Shown piece by piece: positions 8,285-17,180 of a stretch of 64,000 nt of DNA; position 1 is the stretch's first letter, and the number at the start of each line of letters is the position of its first letter. Where the stretch lies: the NCBI RefSeq assembly GCF_022662375.1, contig NZ_JAKNQL010000009.1, positions 124,001 through 188,000 of the forward strand, read 5' to 3'. Source of the DNA: Pseudomonas sp. CROZ-RG-20F-R04-15. Lineage in GTDB: Bacteria > Pseudomonadota > Gammaproteobacteria > Pseudomonadales > Pseudomonadaceae. The notes under the pieces were generated by a model. That model saw nothing but the letters and a program-made list of their open reading frames with translations, was not told the DNA's origin and did not search any database. The translations under genes and the position numbers were made by a program.

Positions 8285-8516
8285 CGTTTTCGAGTCAGGC
8301 TCACCCCCGTAAGCCCTCCCCGAAATTCCCCTCTTTACAGCAACTCAAGGCCTTCTCGAACCTTGCGACCGATGTTCGTCGGGATGCCGCCGAGCGTCCA
8401 GTGAACAGATGTTTAATATTCACTTATGATCTAGATATCTCATTATTTATTCTTTTTCATGATGGCAAATCACGAGCTACAGTTGAGGTCTCGAACAACT
8501 CATCAGGAGCAGCACC
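8285..8516. promoter_or_regulatory. upstream region of lsfA
   Basis: 232 bases without a gene. The second half (8401-8460) is A/T-rich and contains GTGAA (8401-8405) facing TTCAC (8419-8423). GAGCAGCACC before the ATG offers a modest ribosome site. Sulfur-limitation control is expected from the gene context, but no known operator is recognisable. Confidence 0.3.
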
Positions 8517-9155
8517 ATGAGCCTCAGACTCGGCGACATCGCCCCCGATTTCGAACAGGATTCCAGCGCTGGCAAGATTCGTTTTCACGAATGGCTGGGC
8601 GATAGCTGGGGCGTGCTGTTCTCCCACCCGGCGGATTTCACCCCGGTGTGCACCACTGAGCTGGGCTTCACCGCCAAGCTCAAGGATGAGTTCAGCAAAC
8701 GTGGCGTCAAAGCCATCGCGCTGTCGGTCGACCCGGTGGACTCGCACCACAAGTGGATCGAAGACATCAACGAAACCCAGAACACCATCGTCAACTTCCC
8801 GATCCTCGCCGATGCCGATCGCAAAGTCTCGGATCTGTATGACCTGATCCACCCGAACGCCAACGACACGCTGACCGTGCGTTCGCTGTTCGTGATTGAT
8901 CCGAACAAGAAAATTCGCCTGACCATCACTTATCCGGCGAGCACCGGGCGCAACTTCCACGAGATTTTGCGGGTGATCGATTCGCTGCAACTCACCGACA
9001 ACTACAAGGTAGCGACCCCGGCCAACTGGCAGGACGGTGAAGAGGTGGTGATTGTGCCGTCGCTCAAGGATGAGGAAGAGATCAAGCAGCGCTTTCCGAA
9101 GGGTTATCGCGCGGTGAAGCCGTACCTGCGCCTGACGCCACAGCCGAACAAGTGA
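8517..9155 (+). CDS. lsfA: 1-Cys peroxiredoxin LsfA
   Basis: A 212-residue peroxiredoxin of the Prx6 (1-Cys) class, which reduces hydrogen peroxide and organic peroxides. The peroxidatic Cys45 lies in HPADFTPVCTTELG; the supporting Thr42 and the Arg in the VRSLFVIDP region are present. The long C-terminal domain (RLTITYPASTGRNFHEILRVIDSLQ, then the WQDGEEVVIVPS segment) is typical of Prx6, and there is no second resolving cysteine. LsfA was originally described in Pseudomonas as a protein induced under sulfate starvation, which fits its place directly upstream of ssuEADCBF. A terminator separates it from ssuE, so it is probably its own unit. Confidence 0.93.
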   Translation: MSLRLGDIAPDFEQDSSAGKIRFHEWLGDSWGVLFSHPADFTPVCTTELGFTAKLKDEFSKRGVKAIALSVDPVDSHHKWIEDINETQNTIVNFPILADADRKVSDLYDLIHPNANDTLTVRSLFVIDPNKKIRLTITYPASTGRNFHEILRVIDSLQLTDNYKVATPANWQDGEEVVIVPSLKDEEEIKQRFPKGYRAVKPYLRLTPQPNK

Positions 9156-9167
9156 TCTTCTTGGGCA

Positions 9168-9215
9168 GATCGTTCCCACGCTCAGCGTGGGAATGCCGCC
9201 CGTGACGCTCCGCGT
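9168..9215. repeat. GTTCCCACGC-type palindromic repeat, short copy
   Basis: GATCGTTCCCACG followed by the imperfect mirror CGTGGGAATGC, then GACGCTCCGCGTC. Related, longer copies are at 14156-14262 and 55438-55545. It lies just after lsfA. Confidence 0.8.
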
Positions 9216-9244
9216 CAGCGTGTAGCTACTAAGCAGGGGATTTC

Positions 9245-9269
9245 AGGCCGTTTCGACGGCCTTTTTTTT
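9245..9269 (+). terminator. rho-independent terminator between lsfA and ssuE
   Basis: AGGCCGT-TTCG-ACGGCCT stem loop followed by an unbroken run of T. It should end lsfA transcription and separate it from the ssu operon. Confidence 0.92.
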
Positions 9270-9327
9270 CGCCCGCAGTTTGTTGAAATGCATATCTCCA
9301 AAAAGCATAACCAAATGAATAAATATG

Positions 9328-9347
9328 ATTTATGGATATATAAATCA
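9328..9347. promoter_or_regulatory. inverted repeat in the ssu promoter region
   Basis: GATTTAT-N6-ATAAATC is a perfect dyad within an A/T-rich stretch about 75-90 bases before ssuE. It is a candidate binding site for a LysR-type sulfur regulator or an UP-like promoter element. The regulator identity is inferred only from the function of the operon. Confidence 0.35.
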
Positions 9348-9419
9348 GCTGGTAAGGTCACTCCATCGAAGCGAGATCGCAACCCGCGAATCGCCTGTAA
9401 CGCTTAAGGAATTGTCTCA

Positions 9420-10013
9420 ATGCTGGTCGTCTCACTCGGTGGCAGCCCCAGCCTGCGCTCCCGTTCCGGGGTGCTGCTGGAGCGCTCGCAACGTTGGTTG
9501 CAGCAGCAAGGCGTAGAAGTGGTGAGTTATCAGGTACGGGATTTCCCGGCCGAAGATTTGCTTCACGCCCGCTTCGACAGCCCGAAGGTGCTCGACCTGT
9601 TGCAACAGATTGAAAACGCCGACGGCCTGCTGATCGCCACACCGGTTTACAAAGCGTCATTTTCCGGCGCCCTGAAAACGCTGCTGGATCTGCTGCCCGA
9701 GCGCGCCCTGAACCACAAGATTGTCTTGCCGATGGCCACCGGCGGCAGCATCGCCCACATGCTGGTGGTCGACTACGCGCTCAAGCCTGTGTTGTCGGCG
9801 CTGAAAGCCCAGGAAATGCTCCAGGGGATTTTCGCCGAGGACAGCCAGATCGCTTACGGCGAAGGCAGTGCCGCAGCACAACTGGCACCAGCGCTGGAGC
9901 AGCGACTGCATGAAGCGCTGGATCAGTTTGTCGGCGCCATGGCCCGCCGGCCCAAGCCGCTGGAACCGGGTCTGTTGAACGAACGTTTGTTGAGTGCTCG
10001 CTGGAGCATTTAA
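9420..10013 (+). CDS. ssuE: NADPH-dependent FMN reductase SsuE
   Basis: A 197-residue flavodoxin-like reductase that supplies FMNH2 to the monooxygenase SsuD. The N-terminal phosphate-binding loop [13 protein letters not shown] and the middle segment [25 protein letters not shown], followed by the [19 protein letters not shown] segment, are diagnostic for SsuE. It is the first gene of ssuEADCBF, reading in the same direction as the rest; a 90-base gap to ssuA holds its ribosome site. Confidence 0.95.
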   Translation: MLVVSLGGSPSLRSRSGVLLERSQRWLQQQGVEVVSYQVRDFPAEDLLHARFDSPKVLDLLQQIENADGLLIATPVYKASFSGALKTLLDLLPERALNHKIVLPMATGGSIAHMLVVDYALKPVLSALKAQEMLQGIFAEDSQIAYGEGSAAAQLAPALEQRLHEALDQFVGAMARRPKPLEPGLLNERLLSARWSI

Positions 10014-10103
10014 GCCTCACCCGCATTTGATGTACTTCACCTTACTCAGCCGCTAACGGCCAAGCAGGTGCAGCCAAAACCCAACAGCAAAAAGGAGAGC
10101 GCT

Positions 10104-11084
10104 ATGCGCACTGTATTTTTGCGTCGTGGTCTGGTCGCTCTGTTTGCTGCGGCTGTCACCTTCGGCGCCATCACTCAAGCTCAAGCCGAGACATTGCGGA
10201 TCGGTTATCAGAAGTACGGCACGCTGGTGCTGCTCAAAGCCAAAGGCACGTTGGAAAAACGTCTGGCCGCCCAAGGCGTCGACGTGCAGTGGACTGAATT
10301 CCCCGGCGGCCCGCAACTGCTCGAAGGCCTGAACGTCGGCTCGATCGACTTCGGCGTCACCGGCGAAACCCCGCCAGTCTTCGCTCAAGCTGCTGGCGCC
10401 GATTTGCTCTACGTCGCCTACGAACCGCCAGCGCCAAACAGCGAAGCGATCCTTGTGCCGAAAGACTCGCCGATCAAATCGGTGGCCGATCTCAAGGGCA
10501 AGAAAGTCGCGCTGAACAAAGGCTCCAACGTTCACTACTTGCTGGTGCGTTCGCTGGAAGACGCCGGTCTCAAATACACCGACATTCAAACCGTATTCCT
10601 GCCGCCCGCCGATGCTCGCGCTGCGTTTGAACGTGGCAGCGTCGACGCCTGGGTCATCTGGGATCCGTACCAGGCCGCCGCCGAGAAACAACTGCAAGCG
10701 CACACCCTGCGCGACGGCAAAGGCATCGTCGACAACCACCAGTTCTATCTCGCGACCAAAACTTACGCAGAGAAAAATCCTCAGGTGATCAAGACTCTCG
10801 TGGAAGAAGTGCGCGCAGTCGGTGAGTGGTCGAAGGCCAATCCTGAAGACGTCACCCAACAAGTCGCGCCACTGCTCGGCCTGCCGGCAGACATCACCCT
10901 GACCTCGGTGAAACGCCAGGGCTACGGCGCGCTGTTCCTGACCCCGGAAGTGGTCGCCGCGCAGCAGAAAATCGCTGACACGTTCTACCAGCTCAAGCTG
11001 ATTCCCAAGCCGCTGAGCATCAAGGATGTGATCTGGACACCACCGGCCGCTGTGGCCCAAAGCTCGGCCACCCAAGCCCAGTAA
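10104..11084 (+). CDS. ssuA: aliphatic sulfonate ABC transporter binding protein SsuA
   Basis: A 326-residue periplasmic protein with signal peptide MRTVFLRRG ... TQAQA (cleavage near residue 28), followed by [20 protein letters not shown]. It carries the SsuA hallmarks [36 protein letters not shown] and [17 protein letters not shown]. It binds alkanesulfonates for SsuBC. The start at 10104 has AAAGGAG six bases away and gives the signal peptide directly; the in-frame codon at 10068 would add an unrelated polar stretch. The C-terminus is slightly extended and Ala/Gln-rich. Confidence 0.95.
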   Translation: MRTVFLRRGLVALFAAAVTFGAITQAQAETLRIGYQKYGTLVLLKAKGTLEKRLAAQGVDVQWTEFPGGPQLLEGLNVGSIDFGVTGETPPVFAQAAGADLLYVAYEPPAPNSEAILVPKDSPIKSVADLKGKKVALNKGSNVHYLLVRSLEDAGLKYTDIQTVFLPPADARAAFERGSVDAWVIWDPYQAAAEKQLQAHTLRDGKGIVDNHQFYLATKTYAEKNPQVIKTLVEEVRAVGEWSKANPEDVTQQVAPLLGLPADITLTSVKRQGYGALFLTPEVVAAQQKIADTFYQLKLIPKPLSIKDVIWTPPAAVAQSSATQAQ

Positions 11085-11109
11085 CTCGAATTCCCAAGGA
11101 GACCACTCC

Positions 11110-12258
11110 ATGAGCCTCAATATCTTCTGGTTCCTGCCTACCCACGGTGACGGCCATTACCTTGGCACCGCCGAAGGCGCTCGCGCCGTCGACCACGGTT
11201 ATCTACAACAGGTCGCGCAAGCGGCGGATCGTCTGGGTTTCGGTGGTGTGCTGATTCCGACTGGCCGCTCCTGCGAAGACTCGTGGCTGGTGGCGGCGTC
11301 GCTGATCCCGGTGACCCAGCGTTTAAAATTCCTCGTTGCTCTGCGCCCCGGGATCATTTCCCCGACGGTCGCGGCGCGGCAGGCAGCGACACTGGATCGT
11401 CTGTCCGGCGGTCGTGCGCTGTTCAATCTGGTAACCGGCGGTGACCCGGAAGAATTGGCCGGCGACGGTCTGTTCCTCAGCCACGAAGAACGCTATCAAG
11501 CCTCGGTGGAATTCACCCGCATCTGGCGCCGTGTGCTGGAAGGCGAAACCGTTGACTACGACGGCGAGCACATCAGCGTGAAGGGCGCGAAATTGCTCTA
11601 TCCACCGATCCAGCAACCGCGTCCGCCGCTGTATTTCGGTGGCTCGTCGGAAGCGGCGCAGGACTTGGCCGCTGAACAAGTGGAAATGGTCCTGACGTGG
11701 GGCGAGCCGCCAGCCGCGGTGGCGGAGAAGATCGCACAAGTCCGCGCCAAAGCCGCCAAGCTTGGCCGCACCGTGCGCTTCGGCATTCGTCTGCACGTGA
11801 TCGTTCGTGAAACCAACGCTGAGGCGTGGCAAGCGGCGGATCGATTGATCTCGCACCTGGACGACGACACCATCGCTCGTGCTCAGGCTTCGCTGGCGCG
11901 TTTCGATTCGGTCGGCCAGCAACGTATGGCCGCCCTGCACGGCGGCAGTCGCGACAACCTCGAAGTCAGCCCGAACCTCTGGGCCGGCGTCGGTCTGGTC
12001 CGCGGCGGTGCCGGTACGGCGCTGGTCGGCGATGGCCCGACTGTGGCCGCGCGTGTGAAGGAATACGCCGATCTGGGCATCGACACTTTCATCTTCTCCG
12101 GTTATCCACACCTGGAAGAGTCGTACCGCGTCGCTGAACTGCTGTTCCCGCACCTCGACATCGAGCGTCCGGAACTGCCGAAAAGCGCCGGTTATGTCAG
12201 CCCGTTCGGCGAGATGGTCGCCAACGACATTCTTCCCAAAGCCGCGTCGCAGAGCTGA
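11110..12258 (+). CDS. ssuD: FMNH2-dependent alkanesulfonate monooxygenase
   Basis: A 382-residue bacterial-luciferase-type TIM-barrel enzyme that uses FMNH2 and O2 to split C1-substituted alkanesulfonates into aldehyde and sulfite. Recognisable parts are [27 protein letters not shown] (the conserved Cys, residue 55), [35 protein letters not shown] and the flexible active-site loop [19 protein letters not shown]. The length equals that of characterised SsuD proteins. It is 25 bases after ssuA and nine bases before ssuC, inside one operon with its flavin supplier SsuE. Confidence 0.97.
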   Translation: MSLNIFWFLPTHGDGHYLGTAEGARAVDHGYLQQVAQAADRLGFGGVLIPTGRSCEDSWLVAASLIPVTQRLKFLVALRPGIISPTVAARQAATLDRLSGGRALFNLVTGGDPEELAGDGLFLSHEERYQASVEFTRIWRRVLEGETVDYDGEHISVKGAKLLYPPIQQPRPPLYFGGSSEAAQDLAAEQVEMVLTWGEPPAAVAEKIAQVRAKAAKLGRTVRFGIRLHVIVRETNAEAWQAADRLISHLDDDTIARAQASLARFDSVGQQRMAALHGGSRDNLEVSPNLWAGVGLVRGGAGTALVGDGPTVAARVKEYADLGIDTFIFSGYPHLEESYRVAELLFPHLDIERPELPKSAGYVSPFGEMVANDILPKAASQS

Positions 12259-12266
12259 GGCGCGCC

Positions 12267-13049
12267 ATGAAGAAAATCATCCACAGCCTCGCGCCCTGGG
12301 CGTTGCCGGTGTTGTTGCTGGCGGTGTGGCAGTTGTCGGTGTCGGCCGGTTGGTTGTCGACACGGATTCTGCCGGCACCGGTGGCGGTGATCGAAGCCGG
12401 CGTGAGCCTGGTGCGCAGCGGCGAAATCTGGACGCACCTGGCGATCAGTGGCTGGCGTGCGGCCCTCGGTTTCACTATCGGCGGCAGTATCGGTCTGGTC
12501 TTGGGCTTTATCACTGGCCTGTCGAAATGGGGCGAACGCCTGCTCGACAGTTCGGTGCAGATGATCCGCAACGTGCCGCACCTGGCGCTGATTCCGTTGG
12601 TGATCCTGTGGTTCGGCATCGACGAGTCGGCGAAGATTTTTCTGGTGGCGCTGGGCACGTTGTTCCCGATCTACCTCAATACCTATCACGGCATTCGCAA
12701 CGTCGACCCGGCGCTGGTGGAGATGGCGCGCAGTTATGGCTTGAGCGGTTTCAGCCTGTTCTGGCAGGTGATTCTGCCGGGCGCATTGCCTTCGATTCTG
12801 GTCGGTGTGCGCTTCGCCTTGGGCTTTATGTGGCTGACGCTGATCGTCGCTGAAACCATTTCCGCCAGCTCCGGCATCGGCTACCTGGCGATGAACGCTC
12901 GCGAGTTTTTGCAGACCGACGTGGTGGTGCTGGCGATCCTGCTTTACGCCGTGCTCGGCAAACTCGCCGACCTCGCCGCCCGTGGACTTGAACGTGTGTG
13001 GTTGCGCTGGCACCCGGCCTATCAGGTTGCCAAAGGAGGTGCGGCATGA
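12267..13049 (+). CDS. ssuC: aliphatic sulfonate ABC transporter permease SsuC
   Basis: A 260-residue inner-membrane protein with about six hydrophobic segments and the permease signature (EAA loop) around [22 protein letters not shown] (residues 152-173). It forms the channel for sulfonate import with SsuB and SsuA. Its stop codon overlaps the ssuB start (ATGA), which indicates translational coupling. Confidence 0.95.
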   Translation: MKKIIHSLAPWALPVLLLAVWQLSVSAGWLSTRILPAPVAVIEAGVSLVRSGEIWTHLAISGWRAALGFTIGGSIGLVLGFITGLSKWGERLLDSSVQMIRNVPHLALIPLVILWFGIDESAKIFLVALGTLFPIYLNTYHGIRNVDPALVEMARSYGLSGFSLFWQVILPGALPSILVGVRFALGFMWLTLIVAETISASSGIGYLAMNAREFLQTDVVVLAILLYAVLGKLADLAARGLERVWLRWHPAYQVAKGGAA

Positions 13050-13852
13050 CTGCTCAACAACCTCCACGCCTGCTGCGCGGGATTCCGCTGGCAGTGCGCA
13101 ATCTGCAGAAAACCTTTGGCGCGCGGCAGGTACTGCGGGACATCGATCTACACATTCCGGCGGGGCAATTCGTCGCTGTGGTTGGGCGCAGTGGCTGTGG
13201 CAAAAGCACCTTGCTGCGCTTGCTCGCCGGCCTCGATCAACCGACTGGCGGTGAACTGTTCGCCGGCTCTGCGCCCCTCAGTGACGCACGGGAAGACACT
13301 CGATTGATGTTCCAGGAAGCACGGCTGCTGCCATGGAAAAAGATCATCGACAACGTCGGGCTCGGCCTCAAGGGCAACTGGCGTCAGCAAGCACTGGATG
13401 CGCTGGAGGCAGTCGGTCTGGCGGATCGCGCCAATGAATGGCCGGCGGCTTTGTCCGGTGGGCAGAAACAACGCGTCGCACTGGCGCGGGCGCTGATCCA
13501 TCAACCGCGTCTGCTGCTGCTCGACGAACCGCTCGGCGCACTGGACGCGCTGACCCGCATCGAAATGCAGCAACTGATCGAACGTCTCTGGCAGCAACAC
13601 GGCTTCACTGTGCTGCTGGTGACCCATGACGTCAGCGAAGCGGTGGCGATTGCCGACCGGGTGATTCTGATCGAGGACGGCGAAGTCGGCCTCGACCTGC
13701 ATGTCGAACTGCCGCGCCCACGGGTACGTGGTTCGCATCGCCTGGCAGCGCTGGAAACCGAAGTGCTTAACCGTGTTCTTTCCCTGCCCGGCGAACCGCC
13801 GGCGCCGGAACCTGTTTCACCACTGCCTACGCAATTGCGTTGGGCTCAATAA
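13046..13852 (+). CDS. ssuB: aliphatic sulfonate ABC transporter ATPase SsuB
   Basis: A 268-residue ABC ATPase with Walker [10 protein letters not shown] (residues 47-55), Q-loop [10 protein letters not shown], signature [15 protein letters not shown], Walker B LLLLDEP and switch His in VTHDVSEAV. It energises sulfonate uptake through SsuC. The chosen start at 13046 overlaps the ssuC stop by four bases; an upstream in-frame start would lie inside ssuC. Ends 27 bases before ssuF. Confidence 0.95.
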   Translation: MTAQQPPRLLRGIPLAVRNLQKTFGARQVLRDIDLHIPAGQFVAVVGRSGCGKSTLLRLLAGLDQPTGGELFAGSAPLSDAREDTRLMFQEARLLPWKKIIDNVGLGLKGNWRQQALDALEAVGLADRANEWPAALSGGQKQRVALARALIHQPRLLLLDEPLGALDALTRIEMQQLIERLWQQHGFTVLLVTHDVSEAVAIADRVILIEDGEVGLDLHVELPRPRVRGSHRLAALETEVLNRVLSLPGEPPAPEPVSPLPTQLRWAQ

Positions 13853-13879
13853 CTCAAGCAAACGACAGGAATCATTGCC

Positions 13880-14095
13880 ATGACTATCAAAGCCATCAAC
13901 GTCCGTAACCAGTTCAAAGGCTCGATCAAGGAAATCGTCCTCGGCGACGTGCTGTCGGAAATCGACGTGCAGACCGCTTCGGGCATCGTCACTTCGGTGA
14001 TCACCACTCGTTCGGTCAAGGAGCTGGAGCTGGTTGTGGGCAGCGAAGTGATCGCCTTTGTGAAATCCACCGAGGTATCGATCGCCAAGTTGTAA
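13880..14095 (+). CDS. ssuF: molybdopterin-binding-type (TOBE) protein SsuF
   Basis: A 71-residue single TOBE/Mop domain protein (SIKEIVLGDVLSEIDVQTASG, then the SVKELELVVGSEVIAFVKSTEVSI region). Such mini-proteins bind oxyanions such as molybdate. In Pseudomonas, ssuF is the last gene of the ssu operon and has been reported as needed for growth on sulfonates, although its exact role is unclear. The ribosome site ACAGGAAT lies just before the ATG, and a rho-independent terminator follows. Confidence 0.93.
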   Translation: MTIKAINVRNQFKGSIKEIVLGDVLSEIDVQTASGIVTSVITTRSVKELELVVGSEVIAFVKSTEVSIAKL

Positions 14096-14113
14096 GCCAG
14101 TGAGTAAAAAACA

Positions 14114-14147
14114 ACCCCGGAGGGCGTGAGCCCTGCGGGGTTTTTTG
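14114..14147 (+). terminator. rho-independent terminator of the ssu operon
   Basis: CCCCG-GA-GGGC-GTGA-GCCC-TG-CGGGG hairpin followed by six T, 20 bases after the ssuF stop codon. Confidence 0.93.
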
Positions 14148-14155
14148 TGTCTGTC

Positions 14156-14262
14156 GATCGTTCCCATGCTCCGCGTGGGAATGCCTCTTGGGACGCTCCG
14201 CGTCCAGTGACGCGGAGCGTCACGGGCTGCATTCCCACGCAGAGCGTGGGAACGATCGTGGC
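14156..14262. repeat. GTTCCCACGC-type palindromic element, full copy
   Basis: The two ends (GATCGTTCCCATGC at left, GCGTGGGAACGATC at right) are inverted, with inner inverted pairs GACGCTCCGCGTC/GACGCGGAGCGTC. It has the same architecture as 55438-55545 and lies at the convergent end of ssuF and the TetR gene. No coding capacity; it looks like a small non-autonomous palindromic repeat. Confidence 0.85.
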
Positions 14263-14889
14263 TCAGCGCTTGTGCAGATAAGGTGGCAGATACAGCCCAA
14301 TGTAAGCGTCAAACACGCGCATCCCTTCCTCGGCCATGCGCGGCGTGATCTGCCCGTGCTGCTGCACCGAGCGCGCATAAACCCGGTCACCCAACTCCAT
14401 CGCCAGGGCAAACACATCGACATCCTTCGGCAGCCTCGGCAACTCGAAGTGATGATCGAACAGCTTGTGCATCAGATCGCCCAGTTCGATGTCGTGCTGA
14501 CGGTCAGCCTGGGTCACTTCGGTCAGACCATGCTGCGCGAGGATCAACTGACGCGCCGCCGCGTCTTCGTCATAGATCTCCAGCATGCGCTGCTCGACCA
14601 GTCGCGACAGATCACGCCAGTCACGCAGCGCTTCATGATCGATCGGTGCTTGCAGGCAGGCACGAAACGCCGCGTGGACATCGGCCGTCAGCGCTTCGAG
14701 CAATGCCGGGACGCTGGCGAAGAAGTGGTACACGGAGGAGGGCGGAATCTGCGCGCGCTCGGCGACGCTGTAGATCGACAGACTGGCCACACCCTCGGCG
14801 GCCAGCAATGTGCGCGCGGCGTCGAGTATCGAATCGATCCGCGCCTGACTGCGGGCACGGGGTTTGCGGACGGGGGCGGGTCGCGTCAT
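14263..14889 (-). CDS. TetR/AcrR family transcriptional regulator
   Basis: A 208-residue repressor-type protein. After a basic, Pro-rich tail (MTRPAPVRKPRARSQARI), residues 20-65 form the TetR helix-turn-helix (ILDAARTLLAAEGVASLSIY, then PPSSVYHFFASVPALLEAL). The rest is an all-helical ligand-binding domain. The start at 14889 has GGAG six bases upstream. It faces ssuF and lies before spuI on the same strand, but an REP and a terminator separate it from spuI, so it cannot be confidently tied to either pathway. The ligand is unknown. Confidence 0.9.
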   Translation of the reverse strand: MTRPAPVRKPRARSQARIDSILDAARTLLAAEGVASLSIYSVAERAQIPPSSVYHFFASVPALLEALTADVHAAFRACLQAPIDHEALRDWRDLSRLVEQRMLEIYDEDAAARQLILAQHGLTEVTQADRQHDIELGDLMHKLFDHHFELPRLPKDVDVFALAMELGDRVYARSVQQHGQITPRMAEEGMRVFDAYIGLYLPPYLHKR

Positions 14890-15036
14890 GGAAGTCTCCT
14901 GCGGGGCAGCGGGCATTGTACGAGCCGGCTTCGGTGTTGTCTGCCGGTACGCCTTCGTCGGAACGCCGCCCGGAGCCGGCTCGCTCCCACAGGGAGGCTC
15001 TGTGGACGCAGCATTCATGTTCACTGGAGATCAACT

Positions 15037-15059
15037 GTGGGAGCGAGCCTGCTCGCGAA
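15037..15059. repeat. single REP copy
   Basis: One REP (GTGGGAGCGAGC...GCTCGCGAA). A degenerate partner, GAGCCGGCTCGCTCCCAC, lies about 50 bases to the left (about 14973-14990) in inverted orientation, so this may be an eroded pair. It lies between the TetR gene start and the spuI terminator. Confidence 0.8.
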
Positions 15060-15081
15060 CCGCCGCAGGCGGCCATAAAAA

Positions 15082-15115
15082 AACGCCGTTGGCTGAATCA
15101 GCCAACGGCGTTTTT
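15082..15115 (-). terminator. rho-independent terminator of spuI
   Basis: AACGCCGTTGGCTGA and TCAGCCAACGGCGTT form a perfect 15-base-pair stem, with T/A runs on both sides. It lies 17 bases after the spuI stop on the minus strand and should stop transcription in both directions. Confidence 0.93.
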
Positions 15116-15132
15116 CCTGAAGCTACAACCGC

Positions 15133-16509
15133 TTAAACGGTATGCAGATACCAGTTGTACTCAAGGTCGGAGATGGAGTGTTCGAACTCCTCCAGCTCGC
15201 TTTCCTTGCAGGCGACGAAGATATCGATGTATTTCGGATCGATGTACTTGGCCATCACCTCGCTGTCGTCCAGCTCGCGCAGGGCATCGCGCAAGTTGTT
15301 CGGCAGGCTTTGCTCGTTCTGCTCGTAGCTGTTGCCTTCGACAGGCGCGCCCGGCTCGATCTTGTTGGTCAGACCGTGGTGCACGCCCGCCAGAACCGAA
15401 GCCATCAACAGATACGGGTTGGCATCGGCACCGGCGACGCGGTGTTCGATACGCACGGCATCGGACGAACCGGTCGGTACGCGAATCGCTACGGTACGGT
15501 TGTCCAGACCCCAGCACGGCGAGTTCGGCACGTAGAACTGTGCGCCGAAACGGCGGTAGGAGTTGACGTTCGGGCAGAGGAAAGCCATCTGCGCGGGCAG
15601 GGTCTCGAGCACACCGCCGATCGCGTGACGCAGCGCGGCGTTCTGCTCGGGATCCTCGCTGGCAAAAATGTTTTTGCCTTCTTTATCCAGAATCGAGATG
15701 TGTACGTGCAGACCATTACCTGCCTGGCCAGGGTACGGCTTGGCCATGAAGGTGGTGTCCATTTCATGGTCGTAGGCAATGTTCTTGATCAGACGCTTGA
15801 GCAGTACCGCGTAGTCGCACGCCTTGATCGGGTCAGCGACGTGGTGCAGGTTCACTTCGAACTGCGCCGGGGCACTTTCCTTGACGATGGCGTCGGCCGG
15901 AATGCCTTGCTCTTTGGCACCTTCCAGAATGTCCTGGAGGCAGTCGACGTATTCGTCGAGGTCGTCGATCAGGTAGACCTGCGTCGAGTGCGGACGTTTG
16001 CCGGAGATCGGCGAGCGTGGTGGCTGAGGACGGCCGTTCACGTTTTCCTGGTCGATCAGGTAGAACTCGAGTTCGAAGGCCGCGCAGATGGTCAGGCCCA
16101 GCTCGTCAAACTTTGCAACAACCTGACGGAGGACTTCACGCGGATCGGCGAAGAAAGGGTCGCCTTCGAGTTCGTGCATGGTCATCAACAGTTGCGCGGT
16201 GGGGCGCTTCTGCCATGGCTCGTTGCACAGGGTATCGGGGATGGGATAGCAGATACGATCGGCGTCGCCGATGTCCAGGCCCAGGCCGGTGCTTTCCACC
16301 GTTGAACCGTTGATATCCAGAGCAAATAGAGAGGCCGGCAGGTTGATGCCTTTCTCGTAAACCTTGTGGAGGCTGGTGCGTTCAATGCGCTTGCCGCGCA
16401 CCACACCATTCATATCCGCAATCAGAAGGTCAACGTACAGAACCTCAGGATGTTCCTTAAGGAACGCGTTCGCTTCGTTAAGCTGAACGGCACGCGGGGG
16501 TACCGACAT
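15133..16509 (-). CDS. spuI: glutamine-synthetase-like gamma-glutamylpolyamine synthetase (SpuI/PuuA type)
   Basis: A 458-residue protein of the glutamine synthetase fold. It shows the N-terminal beta-grasp domain (VLYVDLLIADMNGVVRGKRI), catalytic-domain metal motifs (AAFELEFYLID, HVHISILDKEGKN, RRFGAQFYVPNSPCWG) and the C-terminal EHRVAGADANPYLLMA. In Pseudomonas, SpuI and its paralogues ligate glutamate to putrescine and other polyamines, the first step of gamma-glutamylation catabolism. It is divergent from the spuA remnant and spuB. It is distinct from GlnA: the length is about 10-15 residues shorter and the adenylylation loop is missing. Confidence 0.9.
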   Translation of the reverse strand: MSVPPRAVQLNEANAFLKEHPEVLYVDLLIADMNGVVRGKRIERTSLHKVYEKGINLPASLFALDINGSTVESTGLGLDIGDADRICYPIPDTLCNEPWQKRPTAQLLMTMHELEGDPFFADPREVLRQVVAKFDELGLTICAAFELEFYLIDQENVNGRPQPPRSPISGKRPHSTQVYLIDDLDEYVDCLQDILEGAKEQGIPADAIVKESAPAQFEVNLHHVADPIKACDYAVLLKRLIKNIAYDHEMDTTFMAKPYPGQAGNGLHVHISILDKEGKNIFASEDPEQNAALRHAIGGVLETLPAQMAFLCPNVNSYRRFGAQFYVPNSPCWGLDNRTVAIRVPTGSSDAVRIEHRVAGADANPYLLMASVLAGVHHGLTNKIEPGAPVEGNSYEQNEQSLPNNLRDALRELDDSEVMAKYIDPKYIDIFVACKESELEEFEHSISDLEYNWYLHTV

Positions 16510-16787
16510 GATGCAACACCTTTGTTGTTAAAAATATCAATCATTGATCTTTTCTGGTTTCAGTCAACCCGAACGGCCTGCCGAAGTCAAGCGAGGCCTT
16601 TTTTGCCCTAAAAAAGCGCTGTGAGGGCATTTATGGGGCATTTTTCGGCAGTTTTTAGTCCTTGGGACGCTTGGCACCCGCGGGCTTGAGCAGGCCGTGT
16701 TGTATTTTTTACGGGGGTGTTGTGTAAAAAAATGAACAAGGCTAAGCTCCGATCAAACCCATAACAGCAATAATACCGGGGTGCTTC
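16510..16787. promoter_or_regulatory. divergent promoter region between spuI and the spuA remnant
   Basis: 278 bases without a gene. It contains A/T-rich tracts (TTGTTGTTAAAAATATC next to spuI; TTGTATTTTTTACGG and TGTGTAAAAAAATG near 16700-16735) that are good promoter candidates. No recognised operator can be defined. It probably drives spuI to the left and originally drove spuA-spuB to the right. Confidence 0.4.
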
Positions 16788-17144
16788 ATGTCTCGCCTGC
16801 CGTTAATCGGCATCACCGACTGCTCGCAACAGTCCGGTCTGCATGCTCATCACATCAGTGGCGACAAATCCGTCCGTAGCGCAGCCAGCAAGGCTTGCCG
16901 CTTGCCGACGATGTTCCCGTCCATGGCCGTTCAAGCGCCAGCGTCCGATATTCTGGACGTACGGGAAAGCATCCTGTTTATGGCGTCTCCTTCCACTATA
17001 GATCGCTTTCATTTCCAAAGCCTGTGCGGCTTCCTCAGCCGTGCTCATGATTCTGCACGCCTTGAGTGTGCACAGGAAATGCAACGCCAGCGTAAAGGGC
17101 AGGTAAGCTCCTCTTTCATTGTCTATGCGCGGTGCCCGGCGTAA
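16788..17144 (+). pseudogene. spuA: truncated, degenerate spuA (gamma-glutamyl-polyamine hydrolase) remnant
   Basis: The first about 95 codons still follow SpuA/PuuD, a class-I glutamine amidotransferase-like hydrolase of about 250 residues: MSRLPLIGITDCSQQSGLHA aligns to the family start. Further on, GDKSVRSAAS, LPTMFPSMA, SDILDVRESILFMASPST, and AHDSARLE echo GDKYARAVAT, LPVLIPSLA, SDILDALDGILFTGSPSN and AHDPARDA. The frame then stops at codon 119. The catalytic region (the LGICRG nucleophile Cys and the WHPE His-Glu) is absent. It sits exactly where spuA lies in P. aeruginosa, between spuI and spuB. Hydrolase function is lost; a retained short protein is possible but unlikely. Confidence 0.75.
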
Positions 17145-17180
17145 GCCCGCACTGCGCACAAGCAAGCCCCCCTTTAACGC

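Noticed and set aside
16672..16692. Possible sigma-54 promoter (TGGCAC...)
   Set aside because: The -12 GC element is one base off and lacks the TTGC context, so it does not meet the GG-N10-GC rule.
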